From contig NZ_QNUL01000002.1 of the NCBI RefSeq assembly GCF_003383615.1, positions 124,001 to 188,000 on the forward strand: 64,000 nt of DNA, in the 5' to 3' direction. Of the stretch, positions 19,253-29,321 are shown piece after piece; within the stretch, counting starts at the first letter, position 1, and every line of letters starts with the position of its first letter. This stretch comes from Dyadobacter luteus. GTDB lineage: Bacteria > Bacteroidota > Bacteroidia > Cytophagales > Spirosomataceae. The notes beneath the pieces were generated by a model, which was not told the DNA's origin, did not search any database, and saw only the letters and a program-made list of their open reading frames with translations. The position numbers and the translations under genes were made by a program.

Positions 19253-20800
19253 ATGGATACGATCACCGAAGACCCAAAATCAGCAATACATGTGAATGAG
19301 AACCTGGCCAAACGTCCTGATTTCAAAGAACGTTATGGTAACTATATCAACGGGCAGTTTGTAGCACCTGTAAAAGGTGAATATTTTGATAATATTTCCC
19401 CGATCGACGGGCAGGTATTCACGCAGGCAGCCCGTTCTACAAAAGAAGATATAGAGGCAGCACTTGATGCCGCGCATGCAGCCTTTCCCGTCTGGAGCAA
19501 ATCATCAGCCACTTCAAGAAGTAACCTGCTGCTGAAAATTGCGCAGGTGATAGAGGATAATCTGGAGTATCTGGCGATAGTCGAGACAATAGATAACGGA
19601 AAGGCAATCCGCGAGACGCGGGCGGCTGATTTACCACTGTGTGTAGACCACTTCCGGTATTTTGCAGGTGTGATCCGTGCAGAAGAAGGCAGTGTTTCGG
19701 AGCACGATGAAAATACAGTTTGCATCAACTTACATGAACCCCTGGGTGTTGTGGCTCAGATCATTCCATGGAACTTTCCGCTTTTGATGGCGACATGGAA
19801 AATTGCCCCGGCTCTGGCAGCCGGGTGTTGTGTGGTCGTTAAGCCGGCAGAACAGACGCCGACTTCGATCATGGTTTTAATGGAGTTAATCGGAGATATA
19901 TTGCCGGCGGGAGTCCTGAACGTAGTTTCTGGTTTTGGTGTGGAAGCAGGAAAACCGCTGGCATCCTCTCCGAGAGTGGCCAAGGTGGCATTTACAGGAG
20001 AAACTACTACCGGACGACTGATCATGCAATATGCTTCAGAAAATCTGATTCCGGTGACGATGGAGCTGGGAGGTAAATCTCCGAATATATTCTTCCCTTC
20101 GGTGGCGGACGAAGACGACGCTTATTTTGACAAGGCTATTGAGGGTGCGGTACTATTTGCTTTGAACCAGGGAGAGGTTTGTACCTGTCCGTCCAGGATC
20201 CTTGTGCATGAAAGTATTTATGACAAATTTATCAGCCGGGTCGTGGAGCGTACCAAAGCGATCAAAATGGGACACCCTCTTGACGGGACTACGATGATGG
20301 GTGCACAGGCTTCGAATGATCAGTATGAAAAAATTCTTTCTTACCTGAAAATAGGAAAAGAAGAAGGAGCGGAAGTGTTGGCAGGAGGGGATGCACAGAA
20401 ATTTGAAAATGGTATTTCGGGAGGATATTACATTCAGCCTACCATTTTTAAAGGACACAACAAGATGAGGATTTTCCAGGAAGAAATCTTCGGGCCGGTA
20501 GTATGTGTGACTACTTTCAAAACGACGGAAGAAGCCATCAGTATCGCGAATGATACGCTCTACGGGCTGGGAGCAGGGGTGTGGACGAGGGATGCACATG
20601 AGATTTACCAGGTGCCCAGAGCGATCCAGGCTGGCCGTGTGTGGGTCAATAACTACCATGCCTATCCTGCACATGCACCTTTTGGCGGATATAAAAAATC
20701 CGGGTTTGGCCGTGAGAATCACAAGATGATGCTGGGCTATTACCGCCAGACAAAGAACATGCTTATTTCTTACGATAAGAATAAACTCGGATTCTTTTGA
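19253..20800 (+). CDS. NAD-dependent aldehyde dehydrogenase
   Basis: A 515-residue enzyme of the AldB/ExaC-like group that oxidises acetaldehyde and related aldehydes to acids. Visible motifs are [10 protein letters not shown] (Asn of the oxyanion hole), [18 protein letters not shown] (cofactor), ELGGKSPN with the general base Glu, and the catalytic Cys in GEVCTCPSR. Length is normal. The pairing with a divergent AraC regulator and a DUF779 gene downstream is the standard context for this subgroup. Confidence 0.93.
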   Translation: MDTITEDPKSAIHVNENLAKRPDFKERYGNYINGQFVAPVKGEYFDNISPIDGQVFTQAARSTKEDIEAALDAAHAAFPVWSKSSATSRSNLLLKIAQVIEDNLEYLAIVETIDNGKAIRETRAADLPLCVDHFRYFAGVIRAEEGSVSEHDENTVCINLHEPLGVVAQIIPWNFPLLMATWKIAPALAAGCCVVVKPAEQTPTSIMVLMELIGDILPAGVLNVVSGFGVEAGKPLASSPRVAKVAFTGETTTGRLIMQYASENLIPVTMELGGKSPNIFFPSVADEDDAYFDKAIEGAVLFALNQGEVCTCPSRILVHESIYDKFISRVVERTKAIKMGHPLDGTTMMGAQASNDQYEKILSYLKIGKEEGAEVLAGGDAQKFENGISGGYYIQPTIFKGHNKMRIFQEEIFGPVVCVTTFKTTEEAISIANDTLYGLGAGVWTRDAHEIYQVPRAIQAGRVWVNNYHAYPAHAPFGGYKKSGFGRENHKMMLGYYRQTKNMLISYDKNKLGFF

Positions 20801-20833
20801 TAATTTAGGAGAATGATTTGCGGCCAATGATAG

Positions 20834-20913
20834 CCCCTTACCTGTAAAAAAAGGCATACGCAACCCAAGCGGTCGCCTGATACAGAACCTGGTTTCTGTC
20901 TAAAGGTAAGGGG
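20834..20913. ncRNA. Candidate structured RNA (three-way junction) between aldehyde dehydrogenase and DUF779 genes
   Basis: A closing stem pairs CCCCTTACCT (20834-20843) with AGGTAAGGGG (20904-20913). Inside it are two further hairpins: AGGC/GCCT with an inner CGC/GCG (20852-20878) and ACAGAA/TTCTGT (20882-20899). The strand is unresolved; on the plus strand it would sit in the leader of the DUF779 gene. No known riboswitch core is recognisable. It could also be a terminator or a repeat. Confidence 0.35.
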
Positions 20914-20961
20914 ATTGGTCGTCTTCCCTCAGATTTCTTTCGGTTTTAAATTCAAGGTGTT

Positions 20962-21324
20962 ATGACTCCAAGGGTATTGATTACCCCCGAAGCTGAAATG
21001 ATTGTTAACCAGCTCAGGGAAAGATATGGCGAGCTGATGTTTCACCAGAGCGGGGGATGCTGCGACGGATCACAGCCTATGTGCTTTGAAAAGGGTGAAT
21101 TCAGGACAGGTGATAGTGATGTATTGCTCGGACAGATTGCAGGATGTGATTTTTTTATGAGCCGCGATCAGTTTGAGTACTGGCAACATACCCAGCTTAC
21201 AATTGATGTTACGCCTGGGCGTGGTTCGAGTTTTTCTCTTGAAATCCCTTTGGGTATAAGGTTTGTCACCAAATCCAGACTGTATACGCCTTCGGAGGCT
21301 TCCGATCTGGTTGAAGTAAGTTAG
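20962..21324 (+). CDS. DUF779 domain-containing protein
   Basis: A 120-residue soluble protein with the DUF779 signature: FHQSGGCCDGSQPMC at about 30-44, with three Cys that could bind metal or a thiol adduct, and the C-terminal GRGSSFSLEIPLGIRF block. The family is almost always linked to acetaldehyde-type dehydrogenases and is thought to assist them; the biochemical role is not established. It lies 161 nt after the dehydrogenase with the putative RNA structure between them. Confidence 0.88.
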   Translation: MTPRVLITPEAEMIVNQLRERYGELMFHQSGGCCDGSQPMCFEKGEFRTGDSDVLLGQIAGCDFFMSRDQFEYWQHTQLTIDVTPGRGSSFSLEIPLGIRFVTKSRLYTPSEASDLVEVS

Positions 21325-21537
21325 TAATCAGCTATTTATTCCATATCTGTCGCTTTACTGGTCAGCACTGCGTTTAGTCTGCGCGTGTATACGCGCCTTT
21401 CGGTTTCTAAGATATATTACTTACATTTGTGTAAAATCTAGCGGTTTGCTGACTGGGATAATTTAAAGTCAGCTCTGATTTATTATCAACGATTCATTGC
21501 AGAAGTATTTCTGTATGAATTATTTAAAAGCTGAACT

Positions 21538-22821
21538 TTGAATTTTAACGAATTTGATCTCCACGAGGATGTTCTCAGCGCCGTGGACTCTATGAACTAC
21601 CAGCAGGCTACTCCTATTCAGGAGCAGGCAATTCCCCATATTCTTTCCGGAGCTGACCTTTTAGCCTGCGCACAAACAGGTACAGGAAAGACAGCTGCTT
21701 ATCTGATTCCTATTCTTGACAAAGTAGCGCATGAATCTAATTCGGATACCGCTGCGCTGATATTGGTTCCTACGCGTGAGCTGGCTGTACAGATTGACCA
21801 GCAGATACAAGGACTGGGATATTTTGTCGGAGCTACCAGTATCGCTGTTTACGGCGGTAACAAAGGGCCGGAGTGGGACCAGCAAAAGAAAGCGCTTACG
21901 CAGGGAGCAGACATCATCATTGCAACTCCGGGAAGACTGATAGCCCATTTACAGCTCGGATACGTTAACTTTAAGGGTATCAGGCATCTGGTGCTCGATG
22001 AAGCCGATCGTATGCTTGACATGGGTTTTCTGCAGGATATTCTCAAAATCATGAGTTTTTTGCCGGCCAAGAGGCAAACGCTGATGTTTTCAGCTACGAT
22101 GCCTTCTAAGATCGGTGAGCTTGCCAAACGTATCCTGCACAATCCGCAGGAGGTGCGTCTGGCGGTATCACGTCCTGCGGATCGTATAGACCAGCAGTTC
22201 TATATGGCCAAGGATGAGCAAAAACTTCCTTTACTGACACATTTACTGACGGGTGTTGAAAACATCAGTATGGTGTTATTTACCTCTCGCAAGTCTACAG
22301 TTGATCCGATTGTCCGGGCTTTGAGAAAACTCAAAGTTGGCGCTTTCGGTATATCCTCAGATTCTGATCAGGCTGAAAGAGAAGTGGTATTAAGAGATTT
22401 CAAAAACAGAAAATTTCCGATTCTGGTTGCGACAGACGTATTGTCAAGAGGAATCGATATTGATAACCTGAGTCACGTTGTGAATTACGATGTGCCCAGG
22501 GACCCTGAAGACTATGTACACCGTATCGGGCGAACGGCGCGTGCAGAATCAAAAGGTATAGCGATCACGTTCATCAATGAACAGGATCAAAAGTATGTAT
22601 TGAAAATTGAAAGGCTGTTTGAGAAGGAACTGGAAAAACGTTCCGTTACAGCAGAACTGGGGTTGGGTGAAGCGCCTGTTTTTGAGGCCAGAAGAAGCCG
22701 TTCATCTCATGGAAGAAAGCGGTCTGACGGTGTTAAAAAAACAGAAAGTGGCGATCCGGCAGCCGGGAAAAAAAGACGTAAACCTAAAAATAAGGGACCA
22801 AAAAATCCGGTTCAGGCATAA
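21538..22821 (+). CDS. DEAD-box RNA helicase
   Basis: A 427-residue helicase starting at TTG 21538, where homology begins at once (NFNEFDLHEDVLSAV). It has the complete motif set: Q motif ATPIQEQAIP, motif I AQTGTGKT, Ia PTRELAVQ, II LDEADRMLDMGF, III FSATMPS, IV and V (ATDVLSRGIDI), VI HRIGRTAR. The C-terminal 50 residues are a basic Lys/Arg-rich tail for RNA binding. It probably remodels rRNA or mRNA, for example in cold adaptation and ribosome assembly. Confidence 0.93.
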   Translation: MNFNEFDLHEDVLSAVDSMNYQQATPIQEQAIPHILSGADLLACAQTGTGKTAAYLIPILDKVAHESNSDTAALILVPTRELAVQIDQQIQGLGYFVGATSIAVYGGNKGPEWDQQKKALTQGADIIIATPGRLIAHLQLGYVNFKGIRHLVLDEADRMLDMGFLQDILKIMSFLPAKRQTLMFSATMPSKIGELAKRILHNPQEVRLAVSRPADRIDQQFYMAKDEQKLPLLTHLLTGVENISMVLFTSRKSTVDPIVRALRKLKVGAFGISSDSDQAEREVVLRDFKNRKFPILVATDVLSRGIDIDNLSHVVNYDVPRDPEDYVHRIGRTARAESKGIAITFINEQDQKYVLKIERLFEKELEKRSVTAELGLGEAPVFEARRSRSSHGRKRSDGVKKTESGDPAAGKKRRKPKNKGPKNPVQA

Positions 22822-22987
22822 CTATTGCCGTCAGTTGTTTGTTAGCTTATAGAGCAAATAGGGGAGATCAGAAGAAAATATAACGATTATCATGTTTATT
22901 TTGACGATAATGATGATATTCAGGTTATGTGCTCTTTTTACTATTCATTTGCCGACTGGTGGTATAACGTGATGAAAATTTGACTGA

Positions 22988-23713
22988 ATGGTTATTGATC
23001 GACTTATTGAATGGATAAGAAATTATAGGTTTACTGTATCTAATCCGCCTATTGTTTCTATGGAAGGATTGTTTTCACTTCTGCTTCTGGTACTGCTAAG
23101 TCTTGTAGCGGTCTTTTTTCACCTGATTCGTATTTACTTTAACTCTCCGGTCGACTTTTCGATGGATTGGAATCTGTTCCTCAGTTGGATTCCCCTGATT
23201 GCGGCATTTATTGCCAATAATCTGACCAAACGATTCGGCGATATTCCCTACACGCTTATTGCAATAAGTTTATTCTGGCTGGCTTTTTTTCCCAATGCCC
23301 CGTACATGGTTACGGACCTTGCCCACCTTACTGTAGACTATGAGAGAGATCTTACCTGGCATGACACAATCATGCTTTTCTTTTATGCTGAGGTGAGTCT
23401 GTTCAATGGTCTGGTATCTCTTTACTGGATTCATCAGGCATGGAGGCAGGTATTTACCCGCAGGATGAGCACCGTTTTCTTTTTCCTGAGTCTGCCATTG
23501 GCAGGTTTTGGTGTGTACCTGGGGCGCGTGAGAAGGATGAACAGCTGGGATATTATTCACGAGCCGAGGCTGATTTTTCAAAGTATGCTTGAAAGTTTAC
23601 TCGACCGGACAGCCTGGGTTTTTGCATTGGAAATAGGTATGCTGATTGGTATACTGTATCTGGTGCTATGGGCAATTATAAGGTTCAGGATCAGATATAC
23701 AAAAAAGATATAA
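22988..23713 (+). CDS. DUF1361 integral membrane protein
   Basis: A 241-residue protein with about six to seven membrane helices and the DUF1361 signature WLAFFPNAPYMVTDLAHL followed by WHDTIMLFF, plus an RVRRMNSWDII segment near the end. It is a conserved Bacteroidota/Firmicutes membrane protein of unknown function. It lies between the helicase and the pseudouridine synthase on the same strand with 38 nt to the latter. Confidence 0.85.
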   Translation: MVIDRLIEWIRNYRFTVSNPPIVSMEGLFSLLLLVLLSLVAVFFHLIRIYFNSPVDFSMDWNLFLSWIPLIAAFIANNLTKRFGDIPYTLIAISLFWLAFFPNAPYMVTDLAHLTVDYERDLTWHDTIMLFFYAEVSLFNGLVSLYWIHQAWRQVFTRRMSTVFFFLSLPLAGFGVYLGRVRRMNSWDIIHEPRLIFQSMLESLLDRTAWVFALEIGMLIGILYLVLWAIIRFRIRYTKKI

Positions 23714-23751
23714 GCAGGCCATATACAAACTTTTTACTCTGATTTTCCACT

Positions 23752-24480
23752 TTGTCTTCCTTTACTCCTCTTGATATTGTTTTTCAGGATGATTTCCTGA
23801 TAGCGGTCAATAAACCGCACGGCTTACTGGTGCATAAGAGTTTCATAGCAGCAGATGCGGATGTGTTTGCTGTGCAACTGCTCAGGGACCAGATCGGAAA
23901 GCGGGTGTATCCCTCACATAGACTTGACCGGAAAACAAGTGGAATTCTGCTATTTGCGCTGCAGGAAGAGCTCAACGGAGTGATGCAAAAGCAGTTTATG
24001 GAGGCGGAGGTCACCAAGCATTATCACGCGATTGTAAGAGGCTATACGCCGGATGAATCGGAAATTGATTATGCCTTAAAGCGGGATGATGGCGTAGTGC
24101 AGCAGGCAGTTACGCGCCTTAGAACACTGGATAGGGTAGAGGCTGGATTCTCGGTTGGTAAACATCCTACATCTCGCTATTCACTGGTAGAGTTGTATCC
24201 TCAAACCGGACGCATGCATCAGCTTCGCAAACATATGGCGCATGTTTTTCATCCTATCATCGGTGACAGGCCACATGGCTGTAACAAGCAGAATAAGTAT
24301 TTCCTGGATACATTTTCGATGAATACGATGCTGCTGCATGCGTGTTATCTTTCATTCAAACATCCTCTAACAGGTGACACAATTGAAATTCGTGCTGATT
24401 ATCAGCCGGAATTCAGCAGGATGAAACAATTATTGGGTTTTGCTGAATCCCGGCCACAGGTGCCTATTGGGCAGGAGTGA
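23752..24480 (+). CDS. RluA-family pseudouridine synthase, TruC-like
   Basis: A 242-residue enzyme starting at TTG 23752. It carries the RluA catalytic motif HRLDRKTSGILLFA with the catalytic Asp at about 59, the PQTGRMHQLRKHMAH motif, and a C-terminal LHACYLSFKHP element. The size and lack of an S4 domain resemble TruC, which modifies U65 of tRNAs; an rRNA target cannot be excluded. The last 17 nt overlap the convergent cytochrome gene. Confidence 0.88.
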   Translation: MSSFTPLDIVFQDDFLIAVNKPHGLLVHKSFIAADADVFAVQLLRDQIGKRVYPSHRLDRKTSGILLFALQEELNGVMQKQFMEAEVTKHYHAIVRGYTPDESEIDYALKRDDGVVQQAVTRLRTLDRVEAGFSVGKHPTSRYSLVELYPQTGRMHQLRKHMAHVFHPIIGDRPHGCNKQNKYFLDTFSMNTMLLHACYLSFKHPLTGDTIEIRADYQPEFSRMKQLLGFAESRPQVPIGQE

Positions 24481-25441
24481 AACGTTCTACCTTATGGCTG
24501 ATCGGCGCCAGACTCTGCAGGTAAGCAAAAATTGCCTTTAAGTCCTGCTCTTCCATGCGTGCGTACATGGTCCATGGCATGGGTGTGTTCATGTCCTTCG
24601 GTCCTACAGGATGTGGGATGTAGCTCGAATCAGCATACATTTTGAATCTCTTGATAAACTCTTGCTCAGACCAGCTTCCGATCCCAGTCGCTTTATCGCC
24701 GGTAATATTAGGCGATCTTACCACGCCTGCAGGCATGGTAAACTCCATTCCGCCACCATACTCGGTACCAGGTACTTTGCTGCCTTTATCCATTTTGCTA
24801 TGACAATCCACGCAGGCAGCCGCAGAAGTAATGTATTTACCTCGTGCCAGTAAATCATTGTCTGATGGGCGTTTTCCGGGAGTGGCTTTGGCGGGCATTG
24901 TGTTGAGAATGATACTGACCGGGAACTCAGGTTCTCTTTGAGGAAGCGTATTTTCTACTGGTTTAAGTGTTCTCACATAAGCAATAATGCTGTAAATATC
25001 CTCAGGATCCATTTGCCCGTAAGTGTGATAGGGCATGACAGGAAACAGCGCTTCGCCGCTTTTGGTTACACCTGTGGTTATGGCGCGGTACAGTTCGCCA
25101 TCTGTCCAGTCGCCGATTCCGAAGGGTGTGATGTTTCGGGAGTAGAAAACGCCCGGGAAACCCATTTCAGGGCCGAACCGCTCACCGCCACCACCAAAGT
25201 TACCGGGTAAAAGAGGACCGGAGAAAAGGTCAGCGGCGCGTGTGCTGTGACAGTCCATACAGACTGTGACGTGATTGGCCAGGTATTCTCCTCTGGCAAT
25301 ACGGGCTGGTGTGGGGTCAACGGTAAGCTGCGGTGCCTCACCGACGTCGGGAAGCATAGTCTTGACATAAATACCGGAAGCGGTTGCAGCTGCAACCAGG
25401 CCCAGGCACAGATAGCCCAGGATCTTGAAGAATTTTTTCAT
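24464..25441 (-). CDS. Di-heme cytochrome c
   Basis: A 325-residue exported or N-anchored protein with a hydrophobic N-terminal helix at about 7-27. It has two c-type heme sites, CMDCH near 61-65 and CVDCH near 213-217, each in a class I cytochrome domain with distal Met candidates in the PVMPYHTYG and MNTPMPW regions. Such proteins pass electrons from periplasmic dehydrogenases to the terminal oxidase. The overlap with the convergent pseudouridine synthase has no functional meaning. Confidence 0.9.
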   Translation of the reverse strand: MKKFFKILGYLCLGLVAAATASGIYVKTMLPDVGEAPQLTVDPTPARIARGEYLANHVTVCMDCHSTRAADLFSGPLLPGNFGGGGERFGPEMGFPGVFYSRNITPFGIGDWTDGELYRAITTGVTKSGEALFPVMPYHTYGQMDPEDIYSIIAYVRTLKPVENTLPQREPEFPVSIILNTMPAKATPGKRPSDNDLLARGKYITSAAACVDCHSKMDKGSKVPGTEYGGGMEFTMPAGVVRSPNITGDKATGIGSWSEQEFIKRFKMYADSSYIPHPVGPKDMNTPMPWTMYARMEEQDLKAIFAYLQSLAPISHKVERFTPAQ

Positions 25442-25585
25442 AAAGGGTTGAGGTTGTTTACGTAACGGTCACAAATATAGATATTTGATGACCTGAGAAG
25501 TAGAAGTTGTACTAATATAGAATGAATATAAATTGTAACCGATTGGTCATATTCAGTTATTCATTGAATGCCTGTTGCATAAAAA

Positions 25586-25611
25586 ATCCCGCAACCTGAG
25601 GGAAGCGGGAT
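25586..25611 (-). terminator. Rho-independent terminator after msrB
   Basis: On the minus strand the hairpin GATCCCGC/GCGGGAT with a 12-nt loop is followed by a run of six T. It sits about 20 nt after the msrB stop codon, so it ends that transcript. Confidence 0.8.
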
Positions 25612-25629
25612 CGTAAAACAGCTATGCTT

Positions 25630-26178
25630 TTACTTTTTAGAATTGTACTTCTTATTGGCAGCCTGCGCTTTTTCAAAATCCAGTACTACTCCGTTTATGC
25701 AGTAGCGTAAGCCGGTAGGCGGAGGACCATCTTCAAATACGTGCCCCAGGTGGGACTTGCATCTTCCGCACATCACCTCCACTCGCCGCATACCCAGACT
25801 ATTGTCGGCAGCTTCTAAAATTGACTTTTTACTGATAGGTTCAAAGAAGCTTGGCCAGCCGCAACCACTTTCGTATTTGGCATTACTGCGAAACAGAGGG
25901 TTTCCGCATACGGCGCAGTAGAAGGTGCCTACCTCTTTGGAATGCTCGTACTCACTGGTGAAGGGACGCTCGGTACCTTTTAATCTGGCTACCTTATATA
26001 CCTCTGGCGAAAGAATCTTTTCCCACTCTTTGTCAGACACCTTTACCGGCGAACTATCTGTTCTGGAATAAACTGTATTTTTCTGGTCTGGCTGCGTTTT
26101 GGAATTGTTCTGTCCGTAACAATTCACCAGAAGCATAGCCGACACCCCACAAAGCAATACCGCAATCTTATGTCTCAT
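25630..26178 (-). CDS. msrB: Peptide-methionine (R)-S-oxide reductase, lipoprotein form
   Basis: A 182-residue MsrB with a lipoprotein signal (MLLVNC, Cys19), placing it in the periplasm. It has the zinc-binding CxxC pairs CAVCG and CGRCK, the substrate-binding ESGCGWPSFF segment, HLGHVFEDGPPPTGLRYC with the catalytic Cys, and a C-terminal NGVVLDFE. It repairs methionine R-sulfoxide in envelope proteins. There is no MsrA partner in this window. Confidence 0.93.
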   Translation of the reverse strand: MRHKIAVLLCGVSAMLLVNCYGQNNSKTQPDQKNTVYSRTDSSPVKVSDKEWEKILSPEVYKVARLKGTERPFTSEYEHSKEVGTFYCAVCGNPLFRSNAKYESGCGWPSFFEPISKKSILEAADNSLGMRRVEVMCGRCKSHLGHVFEDGPPPTGLRYCINGVVLDFEKAQAANKKYNSKK

Positions 26179-26276
26179 GTTGTTGTTATTTTAGTCTGTT
26201 TTTATATACGACAAGCTATATCCGAAAGTTGAAACCTGCCGCACTATTTTAACAACAAATCAGGCGCCACAAGTTT

Positions 26277-27008
26277 CTAGGAGAAAACAGAAAGGTCTTT
26301 TACGCCAAGTTTTCTGTAAGAAGTAAAGCCTTCCCCGAATTGAGCACCGATGGCATGTCCCATTTCCTGAGCTCTGGCAATAATGAAATTCAGGAATTCC
26401 GGTGAAGAGATGTAGCTCTGAGGCTCGGTAGAAGTCTTGTTATAGGATGCATCAAAAAACTGACTTTTAAATGCTCTTACTGCTTCAATCTTCTTGTCAT
26501 GAACCGCGGAGATATCAACAATGAAATCAGGGTTGACGTATCTGTCCTGAATCGCATGGAAAACATTTTTAGGTCTCCAGGCTTGCTGCGGATTGCTATT
26601 TTCGTCAAGGGTTTCGATCATTCTCAGACCTGAATAAAAGCAGGCGTCGGCTACGAGCCGGGCCCCTTTTCCGTGATCGGGATGGCGGTCGTCGATCGCA
26701 TTAGTGATCACGATATCAGGCTGGTATTTTCTGATATAGGGAATTATTCTTTTCTGGTGAGCCTCGTCGTTTTGAAAAAAGCCGTCCGCGAGCCCAACAT
26801 TTTCACGCACATCTACGCCCAGAATTCTTGCTGCTTCAGCACCTTCAAGTATTCTTCCCTCAGGGGTACCTCTGGTTCCCAGCTCACCGCGGGTCAGGTC
26901 CACAATACCTACTTTTTTACCAAGTGCCATCTGAACAAGCAGCGTACCGGCACAACAAAGCTCTACATCATCGGGATGTGCGGTGATGGCAAGTATGTCT
27001 AGTTTCAT
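26277..27008 (-). CDS. bshB1: Bacillithiol biosynthesis deacetylase BshB1
   Basis: A 243-residue zinc deacetylase of the LmbE/PIG-L family. AHPDD at 10-14 and HPDH near 110 supply metal ligands; TRGELGTRG and the GLADGFF segment are typical of BshB1. It removes the acetyl group from GlcNAc-malate during synthesis of bacillithiol, the low-molecular-weight thiol used by many Bacteroidota. Its ATG lies 12 nt beyond the stop of the upstream peptidase gene, so the two may be cotranscribed. Confidence 0.92.
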   Translation of the reverse strand: MKLDILAITAHPDDVELCCAGTLLVQMALGKKVGIVDLTRGELGTRGTPEGRILEGAEAARILGVDVRENVGLADGFFQNDEAHQKRIIPYIRKYQPDIVITNAIDDRHPDHGKGARLVADACFYSGLRMIETLDENSNPQQAWRPKNVFHAIQDRYVNPDFIVDISAVHDKKIEAVRAFKSQFFDASYNKTSTEPQSYISSPEFLNFIIARAQEMGHAIGAQFGEGFTSYRKLGVKDLSVFS

Positions 27009-27020
27009 ATAATACCAGGG

Positions 27021-28112
27021 TTATTTGATTCGAAGTTTCTGGCCCAGGCGCAAAGTAGACCGGGTAGAAATTCTGTTTTTCTTAGCGATAGAACTGATAG
27101 AAACGCCGTAACGGCTTGCTATGGAAGAAAGTGTATCTCCGGAGCGTACTTTATGAAGAATGGAGCGTGATTGCGCCACAGGCACTGCATCGCCGGATTC
27201 AAACTCACTCTTGTAAGAAGATTTGCCTCTGAGGTGGTTCCACACACTGCTGGTCAGCATAAATTTATCCGAACGGATCTGTTTGTTCTCCCAGTCAAAT
27301 ATATTGCGTGAATCAAAGGGGTTTCCTTCGTAGCGGTTTTCATAGTGCAAATGTGAACCTGTACTTCGTCCAGTATTACCACCGAGCCCGAGTACCTCAC
27401 CTGCTTTCACCAACTGGCCTGATTCAACCAATTGTTTGGACATGTGACCGTACAAAGTTTCAAGACCATTGTAATGACGGACCAGAACAAATTTACCATA
27501 ACCGCTTCCGTCATAAGCTACGATACGCACCATTCCGTCGTAGGTAGTGCGCACGCTGTCGCCCGTTTCCAGATCGAGGTCTGTACCGTTATGCCAGCGG
27601 CCCCATCTGAACGAAAAGTTGGAAGTAGTTCTTATTTTGTCAAGAGGATTGCTCCATTTGCGGTTTACAGCATCGTCATAGAGGGTAAGTTCTACGGGTT
27701 CATCAAATTCCAAAGCACTGAGCCCGTACGGGTTGATCGCCCTCGCATCCCAGATCACATAATATTCAGCTGCTTTCACCCATTCGTCGGCTACCTGAAG
27801 GGAATCTACCACTTCAACTACTTCTGTCTCACCTTCATCAACTGTGGTCGTGTCTTCACTGACAACGGGATTGAGGGGTTTTACAGGTTCGAATTGATTC
27901 TGAAATTTGAGTCCGGATGTCTGAACCTGGTATTCGTCTTCGGCTTGTGGAGTTGCCTTTGTCGTGGGAGATTCGTTTGTATTGTTTCCCGACTGGTTGA
28001 TTTTCGGATTCTTCTTAAATTTTCCTCGCTCTTGTGCTTGCGTGTTCCAGGATATCAAACACACCATCATTAGCAAACTTACAATAAGCTTTCCTTTCAT
28101 AGGTCTATGCAC
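27021..28112 (-). CDS. M23 peptidoglycan endopeptidase with LysM domain
   Basis: A 363-residue exported protein with signal peptide at about 4-26. A low-complexity polar linker (30-110) leads to an M23/LytM domain with FRWGRWHNGTDLDL (first His/Asp zinc ligands) and GSHLHYENRY near 250 (HxH ligand and base). A C-terminal LysM repeat occupies about 318-362 (KVRSGDTLSSIASRYGV). It cleaves peptide cross-links in peptidoglycan, or acts as an activator if degenerate; the ligands look intact. Confidence 0.9.
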   Translation of the reverse strand: MHRPMKGKLIVSLLMMVCLISWNTQAQERGKFKKNPKINQSGNNTNESPTTKATPQAEDEYQVQTSGLKFQNQFEPVKPLNPVVSEDTTTVDEGETEVVEVVDSLQVADEWVKAAEYYVIWDARAINPYGLSALEFDEPVELTLYDDAVNRKWSNPLDKIRTTSNFSFRWGRWHNGTDLDLETGDSVRTTYDGMVRIVAYDGSGYGKFVLVRHYNGLETLYGHMSKQLVESGQLVKAGEVLGLGGNTGRSTGSHLHYENRYEGNPFDSRNIFDWENKQIRSDKFMLTSSVWNHLRGKSSYKSEFESGDAVPVAQSRSILHKVRSGDTLSSIASRYGVSISSIAKKNRISTRSTLRLGQKLRIK

Positions 28113-28196
28113 TAGTCAGGCTACATCGTTGTGTTAACCAGATGTAGCCTGATCAAAATTTAATTTATCGGGGTTATTTTCGATTGAGTGTTTCGG

Positions 28197-29159
28197 TTAG
28201 GAAGCACTTTCTTCAAGCATTACTTCTACTTCATGTTCCATCAGGAAACGTTCGGCATCCAAAGCAGCCATACAGCCTGTACCGGCAGCTGTTACAGCCT
28301 GACGGTATACATTGTCCTGGGCATCTCCGCAGGCAAAAACACCTTTGATGTTGGTGCATGAGCTACCAGGGATAGTCTGAATGTAACCTGTCTCATCCAT
28401 ATTCAGATAACCTTTGAATATGTCAGTATTAGGTTTGTGGCCGATCGCAACAAAAAATCCGGTTGCATTCAATACGGTTTCTTCGCCTGTTTTATTGTTT
28501 CTTACTTCCACACTTTCCAGACCGTGCTCTCCATTGAGTTTTACTGTCTCAGTATTCCACAGAATCTCAACGTTAGGAAGAGTCTCCAGGCGTTTTTGCA
28601 TGATCTTGGAAGCGCGCATTTCGTCTCTGCGGACCAGCAGATATACTTTGCGGGCAAGTTTGGCCAGATAACTTGCTTCTTCAGCAGCTGTATCACCGGC
28701 ACCTACTACAACTACATCCTGTCCACGGAAGAAAAATCCGTCACAAACCGCGCAGGCAGATACGCCATGGCCGTTAAGTCTTTCTTCTCCTTCAATGCCG
28801 AGCCACTTGGCAGAGGCACCGGTAGAAACAATTACGGATTCGGCGATGATTTCTTTTTTACCATCTACGATCACCTTGTGCGGGTAGCTCGTGAAGTCTA
28901 CTTCGGTAATCATTCCGTAACGGATATCAGTACCGAAACGGCGCGCCTGATTTTCGAACTGGATCATCATTTCAGGGCCTGTAACCCCATCCGGATAACC
29001 CGGAAAATTATCAACTTCGGTAGTAATGGTCAATTGACCGCCAGGCTGCGCGCCCTGATACAAAACAGGATTCAGTCCCGCTCTGGAAGCATATATAGCA
29101 GCAGTATAACCGGCAGGGCCGGAACCAATTATAAGGCAGGAAACTTTTTCAGATGTCAT
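28197..29159 (-). CDS. trxB: Thioredoxin-disulfide reductase
   Basis: A 320-residue low-molecular-weight thioredoxin reductase. FAD-binding GSGPAGYTAAIYASRAG at about 12-28, redox-active CAVC near 136-139, NADPH-binding GAGDTAAEEASYL near 155, and the C-terminal FAD motif GVFACGDAQD are all intact. It reduces thioredoxin with NADPH. Length is normal and it appears monocistronic. Confidence 0.95.
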   Translation of the reverse strand: MTSEKVSCLIIGSGPAGYTAAIYASRAGLNPVLYQGAQPGGQLTITTEVDNFPGYPDGVTGPEMMIQFENQARRFGTDIRYGMITEVDFTSYPHKVIVDGKKEIIAESVIVSTGASAKWLGIEGEERLNGHGVSACAVCDGFFFRGQDVVVVGAGDTAAEEASYLAKLARKVYLLVRRDEMRASKIMQKRLETLPNVEILWNTETVKLNGEHGLESVEVRNNKTGEETVLNATGFFVAIGHKPNTDIFKGYLNMDETGYIQTIPGSSCTNIKGVFACGDAQDNVYRQAVTAAGTGCMAALDAERFLMEHEVEVMLEESAS

Positions 29160-29321
29160 TTTTTATTCAAACTTAGAATACGATAATCGATTTTAGCTGG
29201 TGAGGACGAAAACGTCGTCAATATAGTGTGATCATTGAAGCGGCCGCCGGCGAATCCTCATAAAGTACAACACAGGCCGAAGGACAAAAGTGCGAAAAAA
29301 CACCGCGGAATGCAAATTTCA

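Noticed and set aside
20153..20863. 236-codon minus-strand ORF inside aldehyde dehydrogenase
   Set aside because: Shadow ORF opposite a strongly conserved enzyme; composition His/Ser/Arg-rich as expected for antisense.
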